The notes under the pieces are model-generated. The model was not told the origin of the DNA. It was given only the letters and a program-made list of their open reading frames with translations, and made no database searches. The translations under genes were made by a program, and so were the position numbers. DNA of 64,000 bases from Verticillium longisporum (lineage: Eukaryota > Ascomycota > Sordariomycetes > Glomerellales > Plectosphaerellaceae): the NCBI GenBank assembly GCA_019188255.1, contig JAETXT010000001.1, forward strand, positions 3,162,001-3,226,000, written 5' to 3'. The number at the start of each line of letters is the position of its first letter. Within the stretch, counting starts at the first letter, position 1. Below, piece by piece: positions 20,387 through 32,591 of this stretch.

Positions 20387-23300
20387 ATGTTTTCTTCACC
20401 GGGCTCACGAAGATCTATGGATAACCTTACGCCATTATCGCCTACCGGTTCTCGATCCGAATTTCCATTCCATGGCGCTAGGTCAGAAACGCCCTCGACA
20501 TGTGCCACATATCGTGGGAACTTGGGCAACTAACGCAGCTCCAGACCCGGGCAAGGACATCCATACCCTCTCGGCAGGCGAGGCTCCACGGCGAGCTCCA
20601 TACATTCCATTGGAGGATCGCTAGACACAGCATCGAGTAACCGAGCAAGCTCGGTTGCCGAGTCTGGCCAAAATGGTTGGTAGCTTAAGGTACCTAGATC
20701 AGCGCCTCCAAGGCTTACCGTTTACCTAGCTATATCAACCCTTCTACAACCACCGATCGTCCGAACAGGACTACTACCGCATACGTCGGCACCTGCCTCA
20801 AGTGCGCACAGAGCACCAACCGCCCGGGATATTCCTCCCGTCACCCTCACAAATATTCCCCGAATCGACCCCGCCGAGTTCAAGCCGTACCTGTCACAAG
20901 TCGGCGCATTATATGAGCAGCTGAAGCGAGTCAAGGAACAAGAAGAAGAAGGAGGCGCTGGCCGACGAGGAAGCAAACATGACGATGCCTTCGAGACCAC
21001 GGACGAAGGTCACCTGCGGCCTGAGAGTCGACCGCCCTATCCAGCACGCAAATCCTCAATCGCCTCATTATCGTCCATCACATCATTCGACGCACCAGGT
21101 TCCGCCCGAAGATCATCTGGTACGAGTCGCAAAGGAACCCAGGGGCCGCCACCTCTGTCGACGATCCCCAACGTATATTTTGATGACGACTTTCATCTCG
21201 AGAACCCACGAACATTCGACGTTGTCAGTGAGCGCTCTGAAGTCGTTCGCCCCGCGCCAGGAAGCACAGATGAAAGAGGGGCCAGTAACGGCCACGCCGC
21301 GGCACCACGGAAAGCTCTCGCCACGAATGCCATTTTGCAAGAGAAGCTATCGTGGTACATGGACACAATTGAGATGCACCTGATCAGCTCCATCTCCACA
21401 GCGTCTACAACCTTCTTCACAGCTTTGGGTTCCTTACGAGAGCTTCACTCTGAAGCCGCCGAGTCCGTGGACAGGATCAAAACGCTTCGACAAGAATTGG
21501 AGGCTTTAGACAAAGAGATTCCACAGACTGGGCTGGACATTGTGCAAAAGAGGCGGCGCCGTGAAAATATACAACAGCTGAACGACGCGGTGGTGCAGCT
21601 ACGACACATTGTCGAAGGTGTGGGCAATTGCGAGAATCTTGTCGACGAAGGACAGGTTGAGCAAGCCCTGACAGGAATGGACTCGCTGGAGCTGCTGATT
21701 GCCGGCGAAGTCGGTGAGGAGAACGGCCTTGCAGCAACAAAGGCGCCTGCGCTCCAGGCAATCCACTTGCGAGACCTGAGGGGAGCCACGGCGCTTCAGG
21801 GCGTCAACGATGATCTCAATACTTTGCGATTCCGCGTCGGGAAAGCTTTTGAGACTAAGTTCACCAACGTGCTTCTGGGCGATCTGCGGCGACATCTCGA
21901 AACCGTCAGCCATGCGGATGTGCTCCTACGGTGGGGCACATCATCAATGCGGGCCAGGGGAACGCACTCGCGAGAGCCTTCGGCGTTACCGACCTACTTG
22001 GCATCGACCAGCGAGCTGCGCGCTGCTATTCCACCTAACCTGGACGGATTACATCGCGCAAAGCATATTGCCATCGCTACAAGTGCTTATCGCGAGGCCA
22101 TCCTGCGCGAGATAAGAAACTTGATCAGAAAGCCGTTGCCCAGTTCTAATGATGACGATAGTGGGTCGATGATGTGGGCCCCCACCATGGGCGGCGGCGG
22201 GAAGCAGTCGAGCAAAAAAAAGTCTACGATTTTGGCGCGCAATCTGAGAGCACTGGACCCCAAGGATGCAGAGGATCTTCTCAAATCGATTTACATTGGT
22301 GTTACTGAGACTCTTCGCAGACTTACCACGCAGGTCAAGGTCTTACTCGACGTAGCAAGCTCCTTGTCAGGCTCCGGCACCTCAGGCGTCAAATCGCCCC
22401 CTATCCGATCACCACTGACTAGCCCGAACCCGGACAGGTACTCCTCGCAACTGGATACGTCAGCCTTTGAGATCCAAGAGGAAATTCACAAAGCCATGGA
22501 CATTTCAAATCTAGTCGGTCAGGCTGTCGATGTCGCCCAGGACAAAATTGTCAAGGTACTCAAGGTACGAGCCGATCAGGCGTCACACTTGTCTCTGGAC
22601 TGGTTCCTGCGGTACTTCACCCTCAACCTCTATTTTGCGAATGAGTGCGAAGCCATTTCTGGCCGGAGTGGCACATCGCTCAAGACGGTGGTTAATGGCC
22701 ATATCCGAGAGTTTGTGCAGCAACACGGCGAGGCGGAGAAGCAGAAGCTCGCGCAGGGCATGGAGTCTGACCAGTGGAACGCCAAAGATTTCAGCGACAG
22801 AGATACGACGCTCCTGAATCAGATCCTGGAGAGCAGCACTAAGGATGCCGCTGCCTGGTCTGAGGGACCAAAATCTGGACGGAGTATACTGAGGAACAAA
22901 CCAATGGAGACGAGGCGGCTTTAGAAGCCAACGGCACCGGCAAGGAAAAGACGCGGACAGCAATGGTTGAGGGCGAGAGCTTCCTTCTCCCAAAGTCGGC
23001 CATTCTCTGTCTCGAGGGATTGTCGCAGTTCATGCACCTGATGGCTGGCATCCCCTCGATGACGACCGACGTCGCCACATCGCTCATTGCCTACCTTCAT
23101 CTCTTCAACTCCCGATGCACCCAGCTCATTTTGGGTGCCGGCGCAACTCGATCCGCCGGTCTGAAGAACATCACCACGAGGCACCTAGCGCTCGCGTCTC
23201 AGGCTCTGTCACTGATTGTAACACTGATTCCCCACATTCGCGAATTTGTTCGACGTCGTGCTGGCTCGGGAGCGGGCGTGTCAAGTCTGATGGCCGAGTT

Positions 23301-23983
23301 CGACAAGGTCCGCAGGCTGTTCCAGGAGCACCAGAACAGCATCTACGACAAGCTTGTCGACATAATGAGCGGGCGTGCGGCACAACATTCCAAGGCTGTC
23401 AAGGCCATCGACTGGGACAGTGAGGGCAGCAGGGCGGTCCGTCCGTACATGGAGACGCTGGCGAAGGAAACAACAACACTCCATCGCGTCTTGACCAAAC
23501 ATCTCCCCGAAGGTGCTGTGCAGATGATCATGGGCCCCGTGTTCGCGAGCTACAAGGATCAGCTGGGTACGGTCTTCCAAGCGGCGGACCCGAGGACCCC
23601 GGCCGGGCAAGACAGGTAAGACATCTTCAGAGACATCCACGTGTTTTGAACGGTTCATTGACTAACGCACGTGCAGTATGCGGCGCGATGTCGAATTCCT
23701 CGTCACCAAGCTCGGCAAAGTCGACGGGTTTGGAACGACGGGCGAACACCTGACAAGCATCATCAACTCCAAGCAAATCGAGGCGCCAGCACAGCCAGCG
23801 CAGCCGGAACCAGCAACAGCGGATCCAACTCCGTCTTCGGCGACGGTAGACGCCGCCGAAGCAAAAGCAGACGACAAGGCGGCAGAGAAGGGACCCCCCT
23901 CGCCAGAGAGCGGATCCGATATCCAGGCTTCGAAGGCATTGAGCGAGAAAGACGAGGCGTCTCAGAAGACCGAAACAGAATAA
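20387..23983 (+). CDS. vps54: Vps54, GARP tethering complex subunit
   Basis: Subunit of the Golgi-associated retrograde protein complex, which tethers endosome-derived vesicles at the trans-Golgi. Exons are 20387-20481, 20578-20675, 20730-23615 and 23677-23983, about 1128 residues. The N-terminal part is Ser/Pro-rich; the joins give GARRGSTASSIHSIGG and SGQNAISTLLQPPIVRTG. The Vps54 coiled-coil region begins at LSWYMDTIEMHLISSIS and continues with SVDRIKTLRQELEALDKEI. The C-terminal conserved domain includes SIYDKLVDIMSGRA and LAKETTTLHRVLTKHLP. The tail is Ala/Pro/Glu-rich. One frame break occurs at the A4 run 22870-22873: one added A gives GPKIWTEYTEE and continues to the stop. Intron 1 uses a weak GTCAGA donor. 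Intron 2 (54 nt) contains a TAAGGTACCTA element. Confidence 0.9.
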
Positions 23984-25763
23984 GGAGAAGTTGTGACATG
24001 GAGGGAAATGAGAAAGGGATCATGAGTTCAAGCGCAGAGTTGCAGTGTTCCCCCTTGCGTCGGGTATCGGATATTTGAGCATGTATATCTTGCATTATCT
24101 AGGTACCATACCTCGCTGTACAATGAATGCCGCAGGCAGCCTCACACTCAACGGCTGCGGGTGATCCTTTGTCCCATTTTTTGCCGTGTATCCAGCCGCC
24201 AACAGGTAGCGTCTACTCGAAGCACACGCCCGACACCAAGGCATCAAGTGCGCTCTCCGCCTGTAAGTCGAAAAGCATAATATACACGCACGGTCTTGCC
24301 GTTCCTACCACTCTCCATGGCTCCGAAACCAGCGATGGGACCACGGAGGCGGGACACTGCACAGGAATTCTCGTCCCCACGAAGCACACCACACACATGG
24401 CACGGCGCGCAGAGACGAGAACCATCCGCATGACGTGTCATTGTCAGGGTCGCATCAATTTCAGGGCCCGAAATGCCTTCGAGTGGGCGCGTTCCCTTTG
24501 GGTTCATCACCTATTGATTTCCCGCGTCCAGCGCTACTGTAAGAGGAATGCTCTCGCTTCACACTCTGTCGAACCCAAAATCCGCGACGTGCCGCAACCA
24601 TCCCACCATATCTAATCGATTGGAAGGGCTCCCCCTCCCTCCTCTCCAGCGGTGGTGCTACGCTGCCGTTTCTTTCGCCCCTGAAACTAATGAGCGTGCC
24701 TGGACGACCGACCATTCCCAGGGCCTCTAGCGAGCGTCCCATTGATTTCCGGTCCACGGCTTGAACCGACTGGCAATTTGCGTCCTGAACCTTTTCTCTT
24801 TTTTTCTTTTTTTTTTTTTTTTTTTTGTTTTATCGTCAGGCGGCTGTGCTGGGCCGTCCTTTCAAAATGCCGTCTCAGAACTCGGCGTAGACTTGGGCTC
24901 GGCAGACGCAAGCATGGCTTGCGCGTCACGACTCCACGGAAGGTTCCCTCTACCATGTACAAGCAAGTCAGTACCCCCCACTCCACCCGACCTTGGGCTC
25001 TTAGCGGCGCAACACCCCCCCTTGCGGTGGAGCCTCCCTTTGGGATCCGCTCCAGGGGTGTTGTCCCGCAGAGGCCGACAACCCAGCTGCGGTGTTTCCC
25101 TGCCAGGGTTTTCGTCTTTGTCATCGGCCTGGACGAGACACTGGAGCCAGGCACATGGTCGCCAAGACGGGGGGGCGAGGGAGGGGGAAGGGGGAGGGGG
25201 CCACCTGCTGGCATGCCCTCTGACCCCTGCCTATATCGTGGCAAGCAACGACATGCAATCAAGTTTAGCAATACGAGGGAGGGAAGAAGCACATAGCGTT
25301 CCTATGACTGGCAAAAGCGATATTGACTGAATTCATTTCCGAGAAAAAGTGTATATATGCCGAATAAGTTGTAATAACCTAATCAGAAAAAAGCCAATGT
25401 CCCAAAAGACCCTCCATGTAATATGGAGGGAGGTGTAAGCGAGTGTAAAGAATGTGGAAAGAAAGTCTATGTACGCCGAAAGTGTTCCTCAATCCTTCAT
25501 GTCTTCTAAGTGGAAAAATCCGACCCAACCCGCGATTCCGTTCGGCCCCCCTTGGAGGAGGGGGGCTCAATCTGAAGCTGTCCCAAGAAGAAAAAAAGGG
25601 GGGTATCGCAACTTGTCTGATTGATGTCTATCGTGAAGAATCGTAAAAAAAAATCATGAGCGCTCCGCCCTCCCGGCACATTTGTGTCCTGGAGTGAAAG
25701 CTAACCTGGAATATGCCTTTTATCTACCGCGGCATGGTAGATGAGCATCAGTGGGCTAGCCAC
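23984..25763. other. Intergenic between convergent genes
   Basis: These are 3' flanks of VPS54 and the CalA-like gene. It contains a T20 tract at 24807-24826, several G-runs near 25170-25200, and an AAAAAAAATCATGAGC stretch near 25645. Overlapping frames on both strands at 24690-25330 look like read-through of low-complexity DNA, not a gene. Confidence 0.6.
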
Positions 25764-26303
25764 TTAGAATTTGCCGAGGACAAAGTCGCGCTTGACGGCA
25801 GGAACATCCTCGCCAGCCTTGACAGGGCTGGCGCCGGTGCCGAGGGTGCAGATGAGGTCGGTCTCGGGAGTCGTCTTGGTCTGAACGTCGTCCCAGAGGT
25901 AATAGGCGTTGTCGCAGGGGAACTCTTCGCAACCCGAGGTGGGGGTTTTGCTCTGAGCAGGCCACATCTCGTGGACACCATCGTGGTCGCCGGGGTTGAC
26001 AATGGCCGAGACGTCAAAGTAAGTGAGGTCGTTCCAGCCCTGGAAGGCGACCTCGCCGAGCATACCGGGGATGTTGTCAGCGCCGGCAGACACGGAGTAC
26101 CAGTTGCCGATCCAGGATTGGAGGAGCTCGGACTTGATGGACTGGCCGGCGGGAACCTCAACGGAGGCAACCTCGGGGAAGCCAGCGTTGGGAGTGAAGT
26201 AGATGGTGCGGTCGGTCTGATCGAGAGAGACAAAGGTGACCGTGTTGGTGGCGGCCACGAGGGCAGCGGCACCAAAGAGGGACATGAGCTGAGAGAACTG
26301 CAT
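25764..26303 (-). CDS. Secreted CalA/CetA-like (thaumatin-like, 'DNase1'-annotated) protein
   Basis: Small extracellular protein of 179 residues in a single exon. The start at 26303 was chosen because MQFSQLMSLFGAAALVAA is a good signal peptide; a longer in-frame start at 26360 would bury it. The mature part has IGNWYSVSAGADNIPGMLGE, then GEVAFQGWNDLTYFDVSAI and SGCEEFPCDNAYYLWDDVQT, with three cysteines visible in this last part. Fungal homologues are described as thaumatin-like CalA/CetA proteins of germinating conidia, and some are annotated as DNase1; neither activity can be read from the sequence. VKRDFVLGKF at the end carries a KR dibasic site that could be cut by Kex2. A TATAAAG is 276 bp upstream. 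High C-ending codon use suggests strong expression. Confidence 0.85.
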   Translation of the reverse strand: MQFSQLMSLFGAAALVAATNTVTFVSLDQTDRTIYFTPNAGFPEVASVEVPAGQSIKSELLQSWIGNWYSVSAGADNIPGMLGEVAFQGWNDLTYFDVSAIVNPGDHDGVHEMWPAQSKTPTSGCEEFPCDNAYYLWDDVQTKTTPETDLICTLGTGASPVKAGEDVPAVKRDFVLGKF

Positions 26304-26578
26304 TTTGTCTTGATGTTTGATATGGAAGGTTTTCCGAAGTGTTGTTGCGACGAAGCACAAGAGACTGAAAAGTCAGGTGATGGTTTGTTGTCTGGTTGAG
26401 GGAGAGATGTTGACGGGCCAGGCCGTTGGGAGTGTTGTGCTTTCAAAGGAATGACAAGCTACAAGCTGGAGAAGGAGTGAGGCGTCGGATAGACAAGTGG
26501 TGATCAAGACCGGTTGATGAAGGACTGTGGATGATGAGCTCAAGGTAAAGCGTCTCCCTGTGCTCGGAGGGTCTCCTT

Positions 26579-26585
26579 CTTTATA
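26579..26585 (-). promoter_or_regulatory. Probable TATA box of the CalA-like gene
   Basis: On the minus strand the sequence reads TATAAAG, 276 bp before the ATG at 26303. TATA boxes at this distance are common in strongly expressed fungal genes for secreted proteins. No transcription start is known. Confidence 0.45.
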
Positions 26586-29500
26586 CCTACCTTGAGGAGA
26601 AGGTTCAAGGTGGGAACGAGGGGAGGGGGGTCAGGGAGAGGGCCCTGGTCCGGAGGCTAGAACGTGAATGTGGATAGAACCAGTGACATGCCAGAGACGT
26701 CAAAGAGCGCATGAAGAAGTTGGATGGTGGGACCCCCTTCCCCCCCTTCCATGTTGAAGCTTGTGCCAGGTGGTCAACCTTGTTACCTTGTTGTGGACCT
26801 TGCCGGGCTTCGAAAAAGAGGTACAACTGCAGGTCCCGGTACTGGTACTGTATCGAGGCCCACTCGGTAAAGTCACAGGGCGGCTGGGAGTTGTGGTCCA
26901 CCGAGTCGGGCGTCTTCGTGCTGCATCAAGGCCCGCCACCGTGGCCCAGGTACCTCCGATGTACAGGACTCGACTAGAAGCTGGGCTAGGGGATAACAAG
27001 AAACACAAGACTTTCGGGCTAAGGAGCGCGCCACTAACGCTCTGCGCCACGCGGAAAAGGCTATGGCACTGGGAGGTGGTCTCGCGAGAGCACGACATTG
27101 TGTGTTCAGACAAAGGGTATTGTCCTCATGAGCTCTCGGGTCGCCCGGCGTACATGACCAGTGAACGAGGTCTGCCTCTGCTTTGATCCAGGGCGGTTTG
27201 ATGAAAGCGAAATGGAGCAAACCGCAGTAATCTCGTCTGGACTGTATAATTCAAACTAGAGTCTTCTCACGAATGTGGCTGTACATGGTAGTCATTAACC
27301 TTGGGAGATAGCAAGTGGGATGGTTCCGTGTATATGTAACAGGGCGAGCGACAGGCATTGCCAGGGCGCCCCCTGGGTCGAGGCACACGACAGGCCTCGG
27401 AAGTGGAAGCCGGGAGGGGGGAAAGGGTCGCTGCTCCGAGGGCGGCCCGCCAGGCACAGAGCACGGGACATTGGGCGCGGCTGTGGCCTGGAAGGCTTGT
27501 CATGGCGGCACGGCCAAGACCAAGATGGTGGGGGGGAGGCGACGAGAGCAAAAAGAAGGAAAAAAGAGGGAGAAGTGTGGTGAAAGAGGGGCGCGCAAAG
27601 GGCTTGTTGAGCTGCGTTTGGGCAAGCTTTGGGGGGTCACCCTCTCTTCTGCCGGGTCTCGCCCTTTGCCAATTCGGGATGCATGAGCGGCTTCCAGAGG
27701 CGACTTCGGGAACGTCATTGGAGGGCTCGGAGCACGCTTGTGCCTGGTACCTGACAGATTCCGCGTGGCGTGCCATGACGGGGTGGCCAGTCAAGCCAGT
27801 CTGCGAGTCGCGGAGTGCCAGGCAGAGGTTTGTGAGTGCCGGGCTGCGACGGTGTCTGGTAGAGGCACAGCGGTCGATTCAAATGGAGAGTTGGCGTGGC
27901 ATTGGCGGCTGCATAGCGTGCGCTGTCAAGAGGCCGAACCCCATCCTTCCTTCTTTCCGACATCCATTTCATCCAGCACTCCGTGAGCTGGCGTCGGCGT
28001 ACATAGTAGGCATGTTGGCTAAAACGAACAATGGCCTTGTCTCTCTGTTCAGGGCCTCGGCCGTTGTCGCCTCTCTCTCACACACACTACCTGTCATGGC
28101 TTGCATGATCACATGTGCCGTCCAACACTTGTCTGATTCTGACTCGCCAGTAGCCGTTGCAAGACTCGGTCATCGTAGAGAGAAGACGGCTTGGGACGCT
28201 GTCGACACGTGGAACACTTTAGAAGAGCGGCAAGGCCAAGCAAGCATGGCGGTGTACTCGGAGGCGGCGGGACGGCCATGACAACGAATTTGGGGGGGAG
28301 GGGGGTTCCCGTCCGAGCTGATCGATCCAAGCTGAACTGAAGGAAGCAGAGACCGATTGTAGGAAAGCAAAGCGACGCAAAGCAAGGCAGCAGAAGAGAC
28401 ACAGCAAACAAGGAACGAGGGAAAAAGCAACGAGGCACCAATGGTCGTTTCTGAAGAGCTTTCCCCGTCGGACCTCGAATGATTGACACTGCTCACGGGC
28501 TCTGCCTGCTAGCTGAGAGCAAACAGGGGATACGCAAACCCTTGCTTGCCCTTTGGGAGCCACTGTGGGCGCAATTGTTGATGCGACAGATGGCCCGATG
28601 GGGGTGGCCGGAGTCGAAGGTCAATAGGATCAGAGGCATCGTTGAACAACCTGATCTTCCAGGGATGTTGAGTGGTTGGATGCGCAGCCTGGCTGATCAT
28701 GGCCAAGATTCTCAACCGCGTAGAGGAGGGTGTGCCACTGATGCACGAGAAAACCGCGCACGTCGGAAGCCATAGACGCAGGCGAGTGATGTGACGCGAT
28801 TGGAAAGCCGCAAGGGAAAACTCTGACGCTGTGCTGTGTCAAAAGGTGTGGTGTGGTGGTGGTTGGTAAGGTACTTGGGCGGTCCGACAAACAGTCTGGA
28901 AGCCTGAGAAAAGTAGGAGGAGAGGTGGAGTGGAGTTGGCACTCGGCAGGTGAGTGAGGTGAGGTGGAGAAGCCCAGTCGTCGTTGACTTGTTTGTTCAC
29001 GCCGTGCCAGCTGGCCATGTTGTGTTCCGACTGGTCGGGCTGCTGGGTAGCGAAGCCCTAACCCCGATGCCACTGCCTACCTTGGGTACATGTATCGACC
29101 CGGATACCGGTGCAAGGCAAGACAAAGGGAGCATGCAGCATGTGCTCTGCGCCTGGACATGGAGCTACGGGGAACTACCCGAACGTCGCAGCGTGTCGTG
29201 CGCAGTCTCAGGTATCCCGAAGTACTGAGTCGCGCCCTTGTTAGCGTCCGACGCCGGCTTCTGTCGCCAGGCAGGTTCCAGTCGCGCGAGAGGCACAGAG
29301 GCAGGCACCAGAGACAGGCACCAGAGGCAGCCTTGGCAGCTACTGACGTGGTGAAGGTCCGGCTCGTTCCTTGGAAAGAACGAGAGAGAGACGTACCTGG
29401 GCAGGTACCAAACAGCTCTTTTGCTCTGGTACCTGCTTCTCCACAAAAGTCATCATTGGCGTCTCTCCTGCACGTCTTTTTCGCCCATCATTGCCACAAA

Positions 29501-30633
29501 CCGTCATCCTCGAGGCTTCTAGACCTTTTCATCGTCACTCGCCATGACTGCTAGCGACTCCGCTCGATACTCGGCCTCCTCCATGATGATCTGTATCTGA
29601 ACACATCCTACAGACACATCCTTCCAGTCCCCCTTGCCTTGCAGCTTCGATCGTCCTGCCGATCGCCAGTTCAAGCGGTGGTCCATGACATCCTACCAGC
29701 CTATCCCCCATCCTGTTCCCTTCTCGTTGGCCTCGCAACCACGTCGGACGTTGTCGAGCGGTGCGGTACGATGCGGTGCGAGCGGGGCTTTGGCCGCGAA
29801 GTCTGACACGGTGCCGCACCGTATACCGCGCAGGAACACCATCCACTCTGCACCGGCTCTGTTCGCCCAGCCCGTGGCTCCTCATGCAGCTCGGCCCCCG
29901 TCACCGTCACCGTCACCGTCTTGCCGCTCTGCAAGAGGCCCCATCCAAGGAACACCGAGATCCACTGCCAGCCGCTTCTGGACTGGCCGTCGGCACCCTC
30001 TACGACGTAAGGGTGCGAAGGCTTCTCCTCGGCCACCTTTGCACTCCGCTCGACGGCGCCTTCGTTTTCTCTCTGCTCCGTTTTGCCGTCGCCAGGACTA
30101 GTTCGCCGTCGCCAGGACTGGCTAGGCCCAGCGCCAGCACCTGCCGAGCCCAGAAATAACGCCTTATTCCCTTCCCTCGCTTCCGAAGGCTCTTCCACGC
30201 GCGAACCTGCTCAGCCATGCTGCCACCGGGCGTCTCCATAGCCTCTTCGCTTGTCTTTCTCTCACGCTGTTGAAGCCGCTCGATGATTCATTGGTCCTAG
30301 AGTGCTTCACTCCCGGGGGAACGGGTGGGGAGCCACACCAGCTTCGACTGGCAACGTTGTCATCCTTCCACTCGTGGTCCCGCGTCTGTGACGGCGGCCT
30401 ATGACCCACGCGCGCGAGGTTTTTCTTTCACGCCTCCACCACACACCAGCCCAAGTGTGAGGGACTTCTTTTTTCCCGTCGCGTCTTTGTCCTCTTTGCC
30501 CAGTGACCTGACAAAGTGGGCTTCTGCCAGAGGTTGGTCGGTGGTGGTGTACGCCTCACCCACCCTCTGCGACGGTCAATCACGCAGGTGCTTGAGTTGT
30601 GCGACTTCTGAGAGCATTTGACTTAACCTCTTC

Positions 30634-30660
30634 CTCGCCCTAGGAGTCCCGTAGGGCGAG
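30634..30660. other. Perfect 9-bp stem hairpin
   Basis: CTCGCCCTA and TAGGGCGAG form a perfect inverted repeat around a 9-nt loop. It lies alone in the gene-poor region. The function is unknown; it could be part of a structured transcript or chance. Confidence 0.6.
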
Positions 30661-31924
30661 TTTCAAGTCACTGGTGGCTTGGGGCTGTTGCGGCACGTTC
30701 GGGTTCCTGCGAGAATATCGAGATCAGCCAAGAATTCCCACCGCAGAAGCGAGTCGGTTTGATCGATTCAAGTCGGCAATCGGGTGTGGTCAAGTTCTGT
30801 TACTGCGTCACTGCGGGGTGACCAGGGTTGCTCGAGATCCCCCTCACGTCTCTCTCCCTCTGCGGAATACTCTCGCAACTCCACCTCCAGAATTTTCACG
30901 ACTTTGGCTGGCTCCACCCAACCGCATCAGACGATGCTTCTGACTGTGCCTGGATTCGGTTCTCGAAGCGCCGAAAACTTCTGAGCCTCAGCTGTTCGTC
31001 TGACGTAACATGTCTGCCTCTCTCCACCGACTGGGAACGGCTTGACCGGATGGCACTCCGCTTCCACGGTTTATGACTCTGATGGAATGCAAGCAACGGG
31101 TGACCCCAGCTGCCTCATGAGTCTGTCAAGTCTGTAGCTTCGACTTATTGAAGACGGCAAATTGGTGTCGAGCCTTGCGGCCTGAGAGCTGGGGAGCCTG
31201 ACAGCGCCCATGTTGATTCGGGCAGCCGAGCTTCCATGCACCAGGCAGGGCCTGTATGGCCTCATCATGGCTGTTTCCGTGGCAGCGAGAGTAGTCACGA
31301 AGGAGCGGCCGTCCGATCAGCTCCTCGTTGCCTGATGCGTGGTTCGTCACTTTCCAAAAGGGAATCGATAAAGGCCTACCAGCCAATGAGGGCGCTTCTA
31401 ATTCGCGACATCAACACCGGGGTGTTTATCAGTCCGGCCTAATCTGCCGCTTCACACCGCACATCGCGCGTTGCTGACAGGGCTACATCTCGTATCACTC
31501 ACCCACCCGGGGTCATGGGCCTGGTCGTTGTGCCCAGTTGGTCAGCCTAATCACAGCCAGCGGGACGTGCTGTGAGTGGGCGGGCCAGCGGGTGGGCCTT
31601 TTCGAGGACAAATGCGGGATCGATTTGAGTTCAGGAGCATTCTCCAATGTACCGATACGACACTGGTTGGGTAGCGTCTTTGACTATTGACGCTTCCGGC
31701 CGACTCGAGGAGGCACGGCCGTTGAGCTGAGATGGCCGCCACGAGGATAAAGTCGCCGCCATGCCCACGATCTTGGTCAACCTGTTTGAATGCAAGCCTC
31801 GCTCCGAATCGCTCTCGACCCTCGCAAGCTCGTCTATATCCTCTGCGCTGCTGTTGCTCTCTCGCAAGCCTTTGGCAATCCACTTTCGCTGATATCAATT
31901 CACTCGCTACATCGAAGAACGAAG

Positions 31925-32591
31925 ATGAGATTCACTCAGGTCCTCGCCCCCGTTGCTGGGCTCTTTTCCCTGGCCAGCGCTGCTGCCTATGGCTCGGATG
32001 GCATCGCCTACACGACTGTTGTCTCGACCGCCTACGAGACGTACTGCCCGGTAGGTCCTGACCGTTCGTATCGAGGACAGGAATATGTTGCTGACCGCTC
32101 GCAGCTGCCCACCACCTTTGGCTACAAGAACGTCACTTACACCGTCACTGAGCCCAAGACGGTCACCATCTCCAGTAAGAACCTACCACGACCCTTGAAC
32201 CTGGGCCTCGTATCTGACCCAAATTCCAGACTGCCCCTGCACCATCATCGAGTCGCACCCTGCCCCCGTCACCAGCACCAAAGTCTGGTACCCTACGGTC
32301 TCTCACCCTGCTGGTAACCACACCATCTACCCTCCCCCCAAGACGACGACCTCGATCTACACGATTGTGCCTCCTCCTCAGACGCACATCAGCGGCGTCA
32401 CCCCCGTCACCAGCAAGCCTCTCGTCACTCCCGTCATCAGCCAACCCACCAACGTTCCCGTGCCGCCCACCGTCGTTCCCGTGCCGCCCACCACCACGGG
32501 ACCTGCTCAGGTCCCTGAGGCCGCTGCCGGCAAGATGGGCGTCAGCTTCGGCGGTGCTGTTGTCGCTGGTGTTGTTGCGTTCTTCCTGTAA
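31925..32591 (+). CDS. GPI-anchored Ser/Thr/Pro-rich cell-wall protein
   Basis: Predicted wall or plasma-membrane surface protein of 185 residues. Exons are 31925-32050, 32105-32174 and 32230-32591; both introns are about 55 nt and all phases agree. The start was chosen for its signal peptide, MRFTQVLAPVAGLFSLASA. The ectodomain has TVVSTAYETYCP, KNVTYTVTEPKTVTIS and NCPCTII. This spacing of TYCP, TYTVT and CPCT recurs in fungal GPI-anchored Ser/Thr-rich proteins. A Pro/Val/Thr-rich stalk with PVPPT repeats follows. The C-terminus, KMGVSFGGAVVAGVVAFFL, is a hydrophobic tail of GPI-signal type with small residues before it as a likely omega site. NVT and NHT are possible N-glycosylation sites. 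Specific function is unknown. Confidence 0.85.

Larger units (their letters stand above)
26304..31924. other. 5.6 kb region without a recognisable protein gene
   Basis: The first 300 bp are the promoter of the CalA-like gene and the last few hundred that of the GPI protein. In between, many overlapping frames exist on both strands but none shows a domain, a plausible exon-intron structure or family-like composition. The longest (plus, 27358-28281) has several antisense competitors. It holds GA/CT-rich tracts, a TACCTG/CAGGTA pair at 29391-29410 and a perfect hairpin at 30634-30660. It could hold long non-coding RNAs or an eroded gene; I see no proof of either. Confidence 0.5.

Noticed and set aside
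24807..24826. Poly-T tract as the tail of a retroposed element on the minus strand
   Set aside because: No target-site duplication, internal promoter or reverse-transcriptase relic was seen around it.
26990..27070. tRNA-like text on the minus strand (TGGCGCAG..., CCCGAAAGTC, GTCGAGTCC)
   Set aside because: It resembles A-box and anticodon-arm pieces, but no T-arm with GTTCRANNC and no 7-bp acceptor stem could be formed.
27358..28281. 307-codon open frame on the plus strand
   Set aside because: No domain or family-like composition, competing long frames on the other strand, no splice-supported extension and no recognisable homologue.
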